Positions 34,728 to 42,969 of a stretch of DNA of 64,000 nucleotides are shown here, one piece after another (position 1 is the first letter of the stretch; the number at the start of each line of letters is the position of its first letter). The position numbers were made by a program, and so were the translations under genes. Under the pieces are notes generated by a model. The model saw only the letters and a list, made by a program, of their open reading frames with translations, searched no databases and had not been told where the DNA came from. Source of the DNA: Paenibacillus arenilitoris (GTDB lineage: Bacteria; Bacillota; Bacilli; Paenibacillales; Paenibacillaceae); contig NZ_JACXIY010000013.1 in the NCBI RefSeq assembly GCF_014705655.1, positions 186,001-250,000 of the forward strand, given 5' to 3'.

Positions 34728-35720
34728 ATGGCAACCATTACGTTGGCGGCGGTCGGAGACCTGCTGATGAGGGGGGCGATCATCGAGTCGGCGAGGCGGT
34801 CGGATCGCACCAAGAAGAAGGAAAGCTACGCATTCGGACCAATGTTCGCGAAGGTAGCGCCCCATTTGAGGAAGCCGGACGTGACGATCGGAAACCTGGA
34901 GACGACCTTCTCCGGCAGGCGCTGGTTCGAGCAAGGCGCGGGGAAGCGTTACAAATACGAACGGAAAAGCCGCATCGGCTACCCGATGTTCAATTGCCCG
35001 GATGAGCTCGCGCGGACGCTGAAGCATCTTGGCTTCGACGTCCTGACGACGGCGAACAATCACTGCATGGACGGCGGCCCGGCCGGCTTGAAGCGAACGT
35101 TGCGCGTGCTCGACAAGCAAGGCCTGCGCCACACGGGCACTGCCCGCTCGCCCGAAGAATCGAGGCGGCTTCTCATCGTTCGCGCCAAGGGAATCAAGCT
35201 CGGCATTCTCGCCTACACGTACGGGACCAATTCGCTGCCGGTTCCGGAGCCGTGGCTCGTGAATCGAATCAGGCACAAGCAAATCATTGCGGATATAAGG
35301 CGGTTGAAGAAACAATCGGATGCCGTTATCGTCTGTCTGCACTTCGGAAAGGAATTTAAGCGCGTCCCGAACGACAGGCAGCGGAGCCTTGTCCGGCTGC
35401 TGCTGAGGCATGGCGCCAATGCGGTGCTGGGCGCGCATCCTCACGTGCTTCAGCCCGTCACGAAGAGCAAAGTGAAAGACAGGTACGGCAAGGTCCGCAC
35501 GCGGGTCGCCGCCTATTCGCTCGGCAACTTCATCTCGGACCGGCTGCGCGGAAACGTACACACGCTCCGCGGCATGATTTTGACACTGACCATTCGGAAG
35601 GACCGCAGCGGGAAGACCGATATTACGAAGGTCCATAAGCTCCGTACGATCGTCAAGCAGGGTAGCGCAAAGGGGCGGGCCGTTTTCCGGATCGACGTCG
35701 ATTTGACCCCCAAAGCTTAA
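34728..35720 (+). CDS. CapA family protein (poly-gamma-glutamate capsule-type metallophosphatase fold)
   Basis: A 330-residue protein with the PGA_cap motifs: AAVGDLLMRG (metal Asp), TIGNLETTFSG, LTTANNHCMDGG, VCLHFGKEF and GANAVLGAHPHVLQP, SLGNFISD. No signal peptide or membrane anchor is visible, in contrast to capsule CapA proteins, and the protein is very basic. ATG 34728 has AAAGGGGG; an upstream ATG (34668) lacks a site. The role is uncertain; many standalone Bacillota CapA-like proteins have no known capsule link. Confidence 0.85.
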   Translation: MATITLAAVGDLLMRGAIIESARRSDRTKKKESYAFGPMFAKVAPHLRKPDVTIGNLETTFSGRRWFEQGAGKRYKYERKSRIGYPMFNCPDELARTLKHLGFDVLTTANNHCMDGGPAGLKRTLRVLDKQGLRHTGTARSPEESRRLLIVRAKGIKLGILAYTYGTNSLPVPEPWLVNRIRHKQIIADIRRLKKQSDAVIVCLHFGKEFKRVPNDRQRSLVRLLLRHGANAVLGAHPHVLQPVTKSKVKDRYGKVRTRVAAYSLGNFISDRLRGNVHTLRGMILTLTIRKDRSGKTDITKVHKLRTIVKQGSAKGRAVFRIDVDLTPKA

Positions 35721-35788
35721 AAAGGGAATGGCCCTGTCCCCAAGTTTAATTCGTAACATTCCGGCTGCGGCTGTTCATTCCCGAAAAG

Positions 35789-35832
35789 AATCTTCATCTT
35801 CGCCAAAACGGCGATATTGAAGATTTTTTTGC
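35789..35832 (+). terminator. Strong intrinsic terminator
   Basis: AATCTTCA (35789-35796) pairs with TGAAGATT (35818-35825), with an inner CGCC/GGCG stem and a long T run. The rest of the gap from 35721 to the next promoter at 36006 holds nothing recognisable. Confidence 0.85.
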
Positions 35833-36005
35833 GCGTAATTCGGGACAGGCTCAAGCACGAGTTGTTGGTTATGCTGAAAACCCCGAATTTCCCTTGCTGG
35901 CTTGTGATCAGATCCTTTCAAAAACTGAGAAATTGTTGGAAAGTTGGTTAATAGGATCGACCAGAAATGCTTACTGAGCAGAGTGCATAACCGGAACATT
36001 TGTTC

Positions 36006-36034
36006 TTCATTCCCAAGGTAGATGATGGTATAAT
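36006..36034 (+). promoter_or_regulatory. Promoter of the small toxin gene
   Basis: TTCATT (36006-36011), 17 bp, perfect -10 TATAAT (36029-36034), about 50 bp before the toxin ribosome site. Confidence 0.6.
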
Positions 36035-36092
36035 AGGGAAAGACAATTGAATCTCGGGTGGGCATGGTTTCCCTTCGAAAGGAGGTGAGGCC

Positions 36093-36188
36093 ATGGAGGT
36101 TAAGGATGCCTTAACGATCATGTTTCTGTTTGGATCGTTTATCCTTGCACTACTAACATACATCAACTCAAACAACAAGAGAAAGTAA
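36093..36188 (+). CDS. Putative holin-like toxin (type I toxin, Hol_Tox/TxpA-BsrG-like)
   Basis: A 31-residue peptide: MEVKDALTIM, then one hydrophobic helix (FLFGSFILALLTYI) and a charged tail NSNNKRK. This is the layout of the small Bacillota peptides annotated as putative holin-like toxins. The ribosome site GAAAGGAGGTGAGG is very strong. A strong symmetrical terminator follows immediately, and a putative antisense promoter lies downstream, as in txpA/ratA and bsrG/SR4 type I toxin-antitoxin pairs. The peptide would insert into the cell membrane. Confidence 0.75.
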   Translation: MEVKDALTIMFLFGSFILALLTYINSNNKRK

Positions 36189-36189
36189 A

Positions 36190-36225
36190 AACCCACCCTA
36201 TGGTGAGCGCCCAGGTGGGTTTTTA
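36190..36225. terminator. Symmetrical terminator behind the toxin gene
   Basis: AACCCACC (36190-36197) pairs with GGTGGGTT (36214-36221), with T run on the plus strand and GGTGGGTTTTTAC on the minus strand, so it can stop RNA from either side. Confidence 0.85.
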
Positions 36226-36300
36226 GTCCTATTCAACTAAGAAGGGATACCCCATCCAAGCCGATTGTTCGCCGAGTGTTAGCCGCACTCGGCTTCTTTA
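36190..36300 (-). ncRNA. Putative antisense antitoxin RNA
   Basis: On the minus strand TTCACT (36334-36329) and TATCAT (36311-36306) are 17 bp apart. RNA starting near 36300 would contain the hairpin GCCGAGTG / CACTCGGC (36270-36277, 36285-36292) and run to the symmetrical terminator, overlapping the 3' end of the toxin message. Inferred from position only. Confidence 0.35.
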
Positions 36301-36568
36301 AAAATATGATAACACAATTGGAAAAAGAAGTGAACCAGAAAAAGCTTTTAAATCGTATGTGAGCGGCTCAAAGAAGCGTTATCTTCGTCTAAGACCATAT
36401 TCATGCACCAACTATGGCAATAGTTTTCATTTTTCGTTAACTCCTTGTCTTGATATATTAAAGAAACATGCGTTGCTCTTGTCGCAGCAGCTATGGTGGC
36501 TTGGTCTTACCTCAAATAAGCCAAGAAGATTGCATTATTTGCAGTTGGTGGATCTCAGTCTTTCGAAG

Positions 36569-36665
36569 GAGCGTTACGCTAAGGGGTACGATAGTGAAAT
36601 GATTATGACTGGAGCAGGCGCCGCGGCGACCTGCTTCTGATCGTTGAAGTAACGAACAGATTAGA
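36569..36665 (+). repeat. Dispersed intergenic repeat, long form
   Basis: Core GCGTTACGCTAAGGGGTACG, hairpin GCAGG...CCTGC (36614-36634), then TTGAAGTAACGAACAGATTAG. Positions 36588-36652 are almost identical to 58749-58814, 22 kb away. The stretch 36301-36568 upstream holds no recognised gene; a 93-codon open frame there runs through the repeat and is rejected. Confidence 0.8.
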
Positions 36666-36702
36666 CGAATAAAAGCGCTTGCGAGGGAGTCGATAAAGGG
36701 GA

Positions 36703-37617
36703 ATGGGAAGTTCGAATCAATGGGATGCAGAATGGGAAGTATCAGAAGAATTGGCTCATAAATTAATAAGCAATCAGTTTCCACAGTTAGCTTCAAAAAG
36801 CGTAAAAAAACTAGGACATGGTTGGGATAACACTGTTTTTCTTGTCGGGGCTGAATATGTATTTCGCTTTCCAAGAAGGAAAGTTGCACTTAGTTCTTTA
36901 AGGATGGAAGGAAAGATATTACCTAAGCTTAAAGATTATATTTCCATAGCCTATTCTTTACCTATGTTTTTTGGGGAAGGGGACTATGATTATCCTATGC
37001 CGTTCCTTGGCTACCCCTATTTATCCGGGGAGTTTCCAGTCGGCTTAACTGACAAACAACGTGCGTTCTCAGCAACAACGCTCGCACAATTTTTAAAAGG
37101 TTTGCATGCATTCCCCGTGAAAGTAGCTCGAGAAATTGGAGTTCAACATGACCATAGAAATCTGACTGATATAGCGCTGCGTAAGGAAAAAATGCATAAA
37201 TGCATTACCGACCTTGCCCGTCATTTTAGTAAAGAAGAGTATCATGCCATAACGAATTATTTGGAACAGCTCAGAACTGAAAGAGTGAAACCAAAGCACG
37301 TATTCCTACATGGTGACCTTCATTTTAAAAATATACTGGTAGAAAAAAATGGAAAAGTTTCAGGGGTTATTGACTGGGGAGATGTCAATATAGGACATCC
37401 TGCTTGTGACTTGAATGTTGTGTATAGCTTTTTACCTCCGGAAGCGCGTGCTGACATTTTCAATGTATATGGGGATGTAGATGAAGAAACGAAGATATTA
37501 GCTCGATTGATTGCCATGTATATTCCAACTGGGATAATGATGCAGGCAATTGATGACAATGATGAGAGGTTAGTTGATGAGGCAAAAGCGAACATAAAAC
37601 GTGCTCTCGCTGATTAA
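36703..37617 (+). CDS. Phosphotransferase of the APH family (aminoglycoside/macrolide kinase-like)
   Basis: A 304-residue cytosolic kinase-like protein. ATP lobe: LGHGWDNTVFLVGAEYVFRFP. Catalytic loop HGDLHFKNIL (HxDxxxxN), then VIDWGDVNIGHPACDL (metal Asp). These motifs are close to the Bacillus macrolide phosphotransferase/APH(2'')-like group. GATAAAGGGG stands before ATG. Antibiotic phosphorylation is possible but unproven; such proteins are numerous in soil Bacillales. Confidence 0.88.
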   Translation: MGSSNQWDAEWEVSEELAHKLISNQFPQLASKSVKKLGHGWDNTVFLVGAEYVFRFPRRKVALSSLRMEGKILPKLKDYISIAYSLPMFFGEGDYDYPMPFLGYPYLSGEFPVGLTDKQRAFSATTLAQFLKGLHAFPVKVAREIGVQHDHRNLTDIALRKEKMHKCITDLARHFSKEEYHAITNYLEQLRTERVKPKHVFLHGDLHFKNILVEKNGKVSGVIDWGDVNIGHPACDLNVVYSFLPPEARADIFNVYGDVDEETKILARLIAMYIPTGIMMQAIDDNDERLVDEAKANIKRALAD

Positions 37618-37634
37618 GAAATGTCATTAAAATG

Positions 37635-37740
37635 TCATTACGCTAAAGAATACGATAGTTCAATCTTCAAGACGGCAGCCGGTCATACGATAGGGCGCTA
37701 TTTTCGTTGAAGAAACGACAGGATAACGGATATAAGCTCT
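37635..37740 (+). repeat. Dispersed intergenic repeat
   Basis: ATTACGCTAAAGAATACGAT...AGTTCAATC, GACGGCAGCCGGTCAT, then GAAGAAACGACAGGATAACGG; same family as the other copies. Confidence 0.65.
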
Positions 37741-37803
37741 TGACTTGATACAAGTCTTGGATTACAATTTTTATTTTATTTAATGAGGAGAGGGTGTTTA
37801 GAT

Positions 37804-38505
37804 GTGTATTGTATCGGTTTAATCGGGGATTACGATGAGGATGTTGTAGCACATGTGGCTATACCGCTAGCAATTCAATTGGCGGCAGATGAACTGGGTA
37901 TTCAATTCAATTTCGAATGGGTTCCAACGCCTTCGTTGGATCGGGATTTCGAACAAAAGTTATCTAAATATCATGCGATTTGGGTCGTCCCTGCCAGTCC
38001 TTACCGAAGCATGCAAGGAGCTCTCAACGGTATCCGGTTTGCTCGTGAGCAACAGATTCCCTTTTTAGGTACGTGCGGTGGATTTCAACATATGATCATT
38101 GAGTTTGCAAGGAATGTAGTAGGACTTACTGCAGCAGAGCATGCCGAGGAAAATCCTGACGCCTCGTTGATTTTAGTTGCTCCGCTCTCTTGTTCGGTTA
38201 GCGAAAAAACGCATACGTTTAAGCTGGCCTCCGGTTCAAAAACGATAGATTTTTATGGCTCTCCTGAAATAGTTGAACAGTATGGAATTTGTAATTACGG
38301 GTTGAATTCGGAGTATCGCTCCAGGTTAGAAAATGCGGGTTTAAGCGTTGCCGGAGTAGACCTTGATGGCGAAGTGCGTATTATGGAACTGGATCGACAT
38401 CCTTTTTTTATCGGGACTTTATTTCAACCTGAGCGTTCGGCGCTGAAAAATATTACTCATCCATTAATAAAAACATTTCTTCGCAAAGCATCCTCCTCGG
38501 AATAA
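37804..38505 (+). CDS. Class I glutamine-amidotransferase-like protein related to the CTP synthase C-terminal domain
   Basis: A 233-residue standalone GATase1-like protein. The nucleophile-elbow motif FLGTCGGFQH contains Cys91. At the place of the classical His-Pro-Glu the sequence reads LFQPERSA, so the catalytic His is Gln. The same is recalled for the CTP synthase C-terminal-related family, whose members include selenoproteins with Sec in place of the Cys. Start GTG 37804 is chosen for AGGAGAGGG nine bases upstream and because MYCIGLIGDYDE starts the fold directly; ATG 37783 overlaps that site. The function is unknown. Confidence 0.78.
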   Translation: MYCIGLIGDYDEDVVAHVAIPLAIQLAADELGIQFNFEWVPTPSLDRDFEQKLSKYHAIWVVPASPYRSMQGALNGIRFAREQQIPFLGTCGGFQHMIIEFARNVVGLTAAEHAEENPDASLILVAPLSCSVSEKTHTFKLASGSKTIDFYGSPEIVEQYGICNYGLNSEYRSRLENAGLSVAGVDLDGEVRIMELDRHPFFIGTLFQPERSALKNITHPLIKTFLRKASSSE

Positions 38506-38508
38506 GAA

Positions 38509-38606
38509 AGTTCGTTACGCTAACGGAGACGAGAGCTCAATAAATAACACCATTAGGCTGCCGCGGAATCAAGCGTGCAGCCTCGTTATGCTATTGGGCA
38601 GGATGG
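38509..38606 (+). repeat. Dispersed intergenic repeat
   Basis: GTTCGTTACGCTAACGGAGA, GAGAGCTCAATAA, then AGGCTGCCGCGGAATCAAGC, CAGCCT, then TGCTATTGGGCAGGATGG. It leads straight into the promoter of the ankyrin gene. Confidence 0.75.
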
Positions 38607-38657
38607 TTGAACAAAAAATGGAATTGTGATATTGTAATTTTGTAATTAAAATTACAA
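38607..38657 (+). promoter_or_regulatory. Promoter and perfect inverted-repeat operator of the RHH-ankyrin gene
   Basis: -35 TTGAAC (38607-38612), 17 bp, -10 TATTGT (38630-38635). A perfect inverted repeat with 10-base arms, TTGTAATTTT (38632-38641) and AAAATTACAA (38648-38657), 6-base spacer GTAATT, starts within the -10 and ends 12 bp before the ATG. A protein bound there would block transcription. The gene product itself has a ribbon-helix-helix domain. Confidence 0.8.
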
Positions 38658-38669
38658 TTGGAGACCATT

Positions 38670-39524
38670 ATGCAAAATAAAAAACAGAGTGTAGTTATAT
38701 CTATCCGCTTAGATGAATTATCGTTACGTGCTGTCGATCTGTTAATTGAATCGGGATTAGAATCAAATCGCTCTAGGGCAGTTTCCCATTTCATTAATGC
38801 TGGTATTAAATCATCAGAAGATCTGCTAATAAAAGCTCAGCGTCTTGCAGATAATGTTCATCAACTAAAAAATGAAATGATTGAAGCTGTAAAAATAAAC
38901 GATCTTGAAAAAGTTGCTGAGCTAATAAATAAAGATTCGATGCTTGTAAATGCAAGAAATGACAAGGGAGAAACAGCAGTTCTCATGTCCGCTTATTATC
39001 GAACAAATGAGATTAAAGAGCTGCTTATAAGTAATGGTGCAGAACTAAATGTTTTTGAAGCATCAGCAATCGGAAACATCCCCCAACTGAAGAGGTTATT
39101 GAAAAAATCTCCTGATTTTTTACATAGCTATAGTAATGATGGCTTTACTCCCCTAGGGTTAGCGTCCCATTTTGGTAACGAGGAAACCGTAAATTTTTTA
39201 CTGGATCATGGCGCAGAAGTGAACGCTAGGAGCAAAGATAATAACTTAAATAACATGGCGATTCACGCTGCGATCGCAGGGAATCACGAGCATGTTGTAA
39301 GGACTCTTATTGCTAAAGGAGCGGATATTAATGCTAAATGTGAAGGGAAATGGCGTTTAGGGTTTACTCCACTTCATGTTGCTGGATACTTTGGCAGAGA
39401 ATCGATCATTAAACTTCTATTAGAAAATGATGCTGACAAAACCGCTTTAAATGATAATGGGGAAACAGCATATACAGTAGCCATTTTAAAAGGGCATCCA
39501 GAGTCAGCCGAACTCTTAAAATAA
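38670..39524 (+). CDS. Ribbon-helix-helix (CopG-like) / ankyrin-repeat fusion protein
   Basis: 284 residues. Residues 6-45 fit a ribbon-helix-helix DNA-binding fold: strand SVVISIRLD, helix ELSLRAVDLLIESG, helix NRSRAVSHFINAGI. Residues about 68-284 form six or seven ankyrin repeats (for example GFTPLGLASHFGNEETVNFL, GFTPLHVAGYFGRESIIKLL). Start ATG 38670 with GGAG six bases upstream. A perfect inverted repeat over the -10 box suggests autorepression. A second ankyrin gene follows after 22 bp. Inference: a transcriptional repressor whose ankyrin part binds a partner, possibly the neighbouring ankyrin protein. GC is low compared with the flanking housekeeping-like genes. Confidence 0.82.
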   Translation: MQNKKQSVVISIRLDELSLRAVDLLIESGLESNRSRAVSHFINAGIKSSEDLLIKAQRLADNVHQLKNEMIEAVKINDLEKVAELINKDSMLVNARNDKGETAVLMSAYYRTNEIKELLISNGAELNVFEASAIGNIPQLKRLLKKSPDFLHSYSNDGFTPLGLASHFGNEETVNFLLDHGAEVNARSKDNNLNNMAIHAAIAGNHEHVVRTLIAKGADINAKCEGKWRLGFTPLHVAGYFGRESIIKLLLENDADKTALNDNGETAYTVAILKGHPESAELLK

Positions 39525-39546
39525 TTTAAATTAAAGGAGATTATTA

Positions 39547-39936
39547 ATGGAGAACAAACAAACTATCAATCCTGAACTTGTTCAAGAGTTCGTAGGTAAT
39601 GCTCATGGTGACTTAGAACGAATTAAGCAGCTATTGGATCAAGAACCAGGACTGGTAAATGCATCGTGGGATTGGGGAAATGGTGATTGGGAGACTGCTT
39701 TAGGGGCTGCCGCTCATATGGGCAGAAAAGACATTGCTAGTTTTCTTTTAAGTAAAGGGGCTCGCATGGATCTATTTGCAGCTGCTATGTTAGGGAAGAT
39801 CGACATTGTCAGAGCTGTACTTACTGATAATCCTGATTTGAAACATTCACTTGGACCGCACGGTATCCCACTTATAAATCATGCTGAAGCTGGGGGAGAA
39901 GATTCTATTCAGGTTCTTGAGTTCTTAAGACAATAA
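39547..39936 (+). CDS. Small ankyrin-repeat protein
   Basis: 129 residues, about three ankyrin repeats (GDWETALGAAAHMGRKDIASFLLSKG, DLFAAAMLGKIDIVRAVL, HGIPLINHAEAGGEDSIQVLEFL). No other domain and no signal peptide. AAAGGAG eight bases before ATG; 22 bp behind the RHH-ankyrin gene, so co-transcribed. Similar proteins exist widely in Bacillota without known function. Confidence 0.82.
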   Translation: MENKQTINPELVQEFVGNAHGDLERIKQLLDQEPGLVNASWDWGNGDWETALGAAAHMGRKDIASFLLSKGARMDLFAAAMLGKIDIVRAVLTDNPDLKHSLGPHGIPLINHAEAGGEDSIQVLEFLRQ

Positions 39937-40116
39937 GTATATTACGAAGCTGGATCGATTTGTTCTAATCCTGCCTTTGTTAAGGTAACGGGAGACGATA
40001 GCATTCCTGTAGAGCGTTAATTATCAGCTTTGCAAAAAGAAGAGCGCCTCGGTACGATGGGAGTACGCAACGGGTCATAGCCCTTAAAATCCCATCATCC
40101 AGGAGGACGCTTTACT

Positions 40117-40637
40117 ATGAAGTTTAAAGCCCAAGACAGACAAAATCAACTCATTGAAAAAATTACCCCTCAGCATCTCGTCGTCGGAATCGACATTGCA
40201 CAACAAACGCATGTCGCTCGTGCAGTAAACTTTCGCGGGATCGCAATTGGCAATCCACTATCTTTCTCTAATGACGAAGAAGGTTTCCAGATCCTTCTTC
40301 GCTGGATTCAATCGTTGCAAGAAGCCTTTGAAGTGGTTCTTGTTAATCCTCATCTCGTGAAAAAGAACAAGGAAAACCGAGACAATACACCATCGAAGAG
40401 CGACAAAAAAGATGCTCTTGTCATTGCAGACATGGTTAAAAATGGTTACTATTCATTCATTCGCAACACGCCAGAAGCTTTTGAAGAGCTGCGCGTCTTT
40501 CTTTCTAACCGAGATTCTGTAGTGACGAGACTCGTAAGCGCTAAAAACCAAATTCATCGTTGGGTTGAGTTGGAATGGCTCGTAGCAACGAGGCATACCA
40601 TCCGCATAAAACGATGCCAATTCAACTAGCAGCTTAA
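40117..40637 (+). pseudogene. IS110 transposase, deleted and frameshifted
   Basis: The N-terminal DEDD part is readable (VVGIDIAQQTHVARAVNFRG; NTPSKSDKKDALVIADMVKN). About 28 residues that would include the GMEPTGHYW motif are missing between QEAF and EVVLVNPH. At HRWV (about 40567) the frame jumps over most of the C-terminal domain; the usual end ARSNEAYHPHKTMPIQLAA is read in another frame up to TAA 40635-40637. The transposase cannot be active. Confidence 0.88.
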
Positions 40638-40755
40638 GCTTCATTTAACCGTTTCGTCGTACGAATTTTGGCTTATTCGCAGGATTTCAAAAGAAAGCAC
40701 GGAGTACCGGATGCATTGAACCAAAGGGCACCGACCCGTAACGATAGCAAGACCG

Positions 40756-40846
40756 GCCACCACCCCTTGGACAGGCGTAACGAAGGAATGAGAGGGCAAA
40801 GACCCGTTGAGACATGGGAGTGATAACCTCCAGGGGCGGCGTGGAG
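40756..40846 (+). ncRNA. Putative IS110 structured RNA segment (copy 1)
   Basis: Stem CCCCTTGGA (40763-40771) / TCCAGGGG (40829-40836), closing CCAC / GTGG pairs outside it, and an inner hairpin GGG-CAAAGA-CCC (40794-40805). The homologous segment at 53964-54053 has different bases but keeps the pairings. IS110 elements are known to encode bridge RNAs in non-coding ends, and this is a candidate for such an RNA. Confidence 0.5.
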
Positions 40847-41122
40847 AATGCGTGCAGTAAAGGGAATTATCTAGGGGAACATATATCCCCTCTATTCCCG
40901 TGTGCTTTCATGTTGCCAAAGTCTGACACGGAGTTCCCCTTCTTGTCTTCCATCCTTTATCAACCGGGCGAAATCCTGCGAATAAGCGAGCATTTGTGAG
41001 AAAACTGAATCGTACGGAGGGAGTTCAACGTCCAAATTTTTTTAAAAAATATCCCAACCTTTATTTCACCTGGCACACTATTTGATTGTCAGGAATTACA
41101 GATGCAACTGCGGAGGCGAAAG

Positions 41123-42769
41123 ATGGATTCGATCGGGAAGAACGGAAAAGAAGCGGCGGAAGCGATTCGGAGCTATGTCAAACCGATTTTCGGTTTTGCG
41201 TTGAACCGGGTCAAGCAGCGGGCGGAGGCGGAGGATCTGGCTCAGGAGATTATGCTGCAGTTGTTGAAATCCTTCTCCGGGGTGCGGGACATTAGATGCC
41301 TGGAGGCTTACGTTTGGACGGTTGCCCGATACACTTGGGTGAATTGGTTGAAAAAGCGTGCGCACGCTCCCCAAGCGATCGAAATCAACGGCATGTCTGA
41401 ACTGTCGGCCGCCCCTTCCCGGGAGCCGCTTGACCGGCTGCTGGTAACCGAAGCTTACCGCGAGCTGCGCCGAGAAGTCGCGTTTCTGTCCGACATCCAT
41501 CGCCGGATCGTGGTCATGCATTACTACGACGAGCTTAAAATCGGCGATATCGCGATTGCTCTGAACATTCCTGTCAACACGGTGAAGTGGCATTTGAGCG
41601 AGGCCAAAAAGGAGTTAAGGAAAGGGATGAAACGTATGCGTGCAACAGGAACTTTGAGTGTCAATCCGGTCAGCATGGGGGAAATGGGCCATTCCGGTTC
41701 GGCCGGCAGACTGGGCGAAACCAACGATTTTCTTGGACGCGCCTTGGCGCAAAATATCGTTTACGCGGCTTATCACAAGGCGCGTACCGTACATCAAATC
41801 GCGGAGGAGCTCGGAATGCCGCCGTCTTTGCTGGAAGGCGAAGTCCGGCACCTGGCCGATTACAATTTTCTCATCCAAACCTCTCCCGGCAAATATCAAA
41901 GCAATACCATCGTCTGGGACCTCTTCGAGTTGGTCGTAGCCGGTCATCAATTCTGGCAAGATTGCGCCGCCGAAGTGGCCGATGTTCATTTCGACGCGTT
42001 AATGGAAGTTCGCCGGCAAGTCGAGGATAGCGGAGTGTACGTTCCGGACGGCGACTATAACTTCCTGCTCTGGACCTTGCTGCCCAAGAACGTCGAGGAG
42101 CAATCTTGGCGGAGCATGCCGGCGGGCGACAACTTCGATGCGGTCGCACCAATGCGAAAGGACGGAGGGCAGTATATTGCCTATGCGGCGTTGAACCGGA
42201 GCCGCAATGCCGATCCGGGTTTTGATTTGAGTAGTTACGTCACCTTCGGTCCGTCGCTCCGCTATGTCGAAGACACTCCCTTATACTTGTGGCAATTCAA
42301 TACGTACTGGAGCGACCGCCAGGTGGATTGGCGTTTCCTGGAATACCGGGATGTCGAGATTTGTCATGCGTTCCAACAAGGGGAACTGCCCGACAACGAA
42401 GAGAACAGCGAGCAATATTCGTTCCTGCTGGAGAAGGGGTACATCCGCAAGACGGAGGAGGGGTACAAGTTCAATGCGGTTTGGATCGACTCTCCGCAAA
42501 CGTTGGATCGGTTGAACAAGGCAATGCCGGATTTGTCCGCTCTGTATGCGCCTGCTGTCGGCAAGCTCTACGATAAAATGCTCAAGCTGTTCCTGCAAAA
42601 TCAGCCGAAGCATTTGGAGCCGCAGCTTGCTTACATGGTGAGAGGCAATACCGGCGGAGGCCGGCTGGTCGCTTATATTTTGAAGCATTTGATCGATAAC
42701 GGGAAGTTGAAACCGCCGTTGCCGCACCAGCAGAAGACGATTTCAACCTGGATGGGGCCGGTCAAGTAA
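41123..42769 (+). CDS. ECF-type sigma-70 factor fused to a large C-terminal domain
   Basis: 548 residues, more than twice the length of an ordinary ECF factor. Sigma region 2 is at about 10-75 (RVKQRAEAEDLAQEIMLQLL), region 4 at about 120-175 (LKIGDIAIALNIPVNTVKWHLSEAKKELRKGM). Then a winged-helix-like segment (HQIAEELGMPPSLLEGEVRHLADYNFL, about 220-250) and about 300 residues of unrecognised sequence rich in Trp and Tyr. GGAGG stands before ATG 41123; ATG 41102 has no site. No anti-sigma gene is adjacent, so the C-terminal part may act as built-in control. Confidence 0.85.
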   Translation: MDSIGKNGKEAAEAIRSYVKPIFGFALNRVKQRAEAEDLAQEIMLQLLKSFSGVRDIRCLEAYVWTVARYTWVNWLKKRAHAPQAIEINGMSELSAAPSREPLDRLLVTEAYRELRREVAFLSDIHRRIVVMHYYDELKIGDIAIALNIPVNTVKWHLSEAKKELRKGMKRMRATGTLSVNPVSMGEMGHSGSAGRLGETNDFLGRALAQNIVYAAYHKARTVHQIAEELGMPPSLLEGEVRHLADYNFLIQTSPGKYQSNTIVWDLFELVVAGHQFWQDCAAEVADVHFDALMEVRRQVEDSGVYVPDGDYNFLLWTLLPKNVEEQSWRSMPAGDNFDAVAPMRKDGGQYIAYAALNRSRNADPGFDLSSYVTFGPSLRYVEDTPLYLWQFNTYWSDRQVDWRFLEYRDVEICHAFQQGELPDNEENSEQYSFLLEKGYIRKTEEGYKFNAVWIDSPQTLDRLNKAMPDLSALYAPAVGKLYDKMLKLFLQNQPKHLEPQLAYMVRGNTGGGRLVAYILKHLIDNGKLKPPLPHQQKTISTWMGPVK

Positions 42770-42921
42770 GTCGGGTTCTGAAGAAGAAATTGAACATAGC
42801 GACAAAGAAAATGGGACGTACAGGTAAGCTGGTATTAGACGAGGAATGGGAAAATCCAGAAGATTGAACTAACGGGCACAAGAATTGAATAATCCAAATG
42901 AACAGATGCCCAAGATCGGCA

Positions 42922-42963
42922 GCCTCGCTTCGCTAACAGGACCAATGGTTCAATACTTGTATT
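42922..42963 (+). repeat. Dispersed repeat copy at the broken 5' end of a phosphotransferase relic
   Basis: GGCAGCCTCGCTTCGCTAAC followed by GGACCAATGGTTCAATA; this matches the core GCTAACGGGACGATAGTTCAATA. The gene relic begins immediately after it. The gap 42770-42921 has no gene. Confidence 0.65.
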
Positions 42964-42969
42964 GAATTA

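Larger units (their letters stand above)
40036..41031 (+). mobile_element. IS110-family element, internally deleted copy
   Basis: Contains an IS110-type transposase relic (40117-40637) with 5' and 3' non-coding flanks. The 5' flank folds as GATGGGA (40056-40062) / TCCCATC (40090-40096) with an inner GGG/CCC stem. The 3' flank shares conserved structured sequence and the end GAGGGAGTTCAACGT (41017-41031) with the second copy, whose end is at 54268. The left boundary is approximate. IS110 elements have no terminal inverted repeats, so ends can be fixed only by comparison. Confidence 0.7.

Noticed and set aside
34659..35759. 366-codon minus-strand frame opposite capA
   Set aside because: The plus strand carries all CapA motifs and a ribosome site; this is its antisense shadow.
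36359..36640. 93-codon frame between the toxin and the APH gene
   Set aside because: No ribosome site, and its 3' third runs through a dispersed repeat copy.
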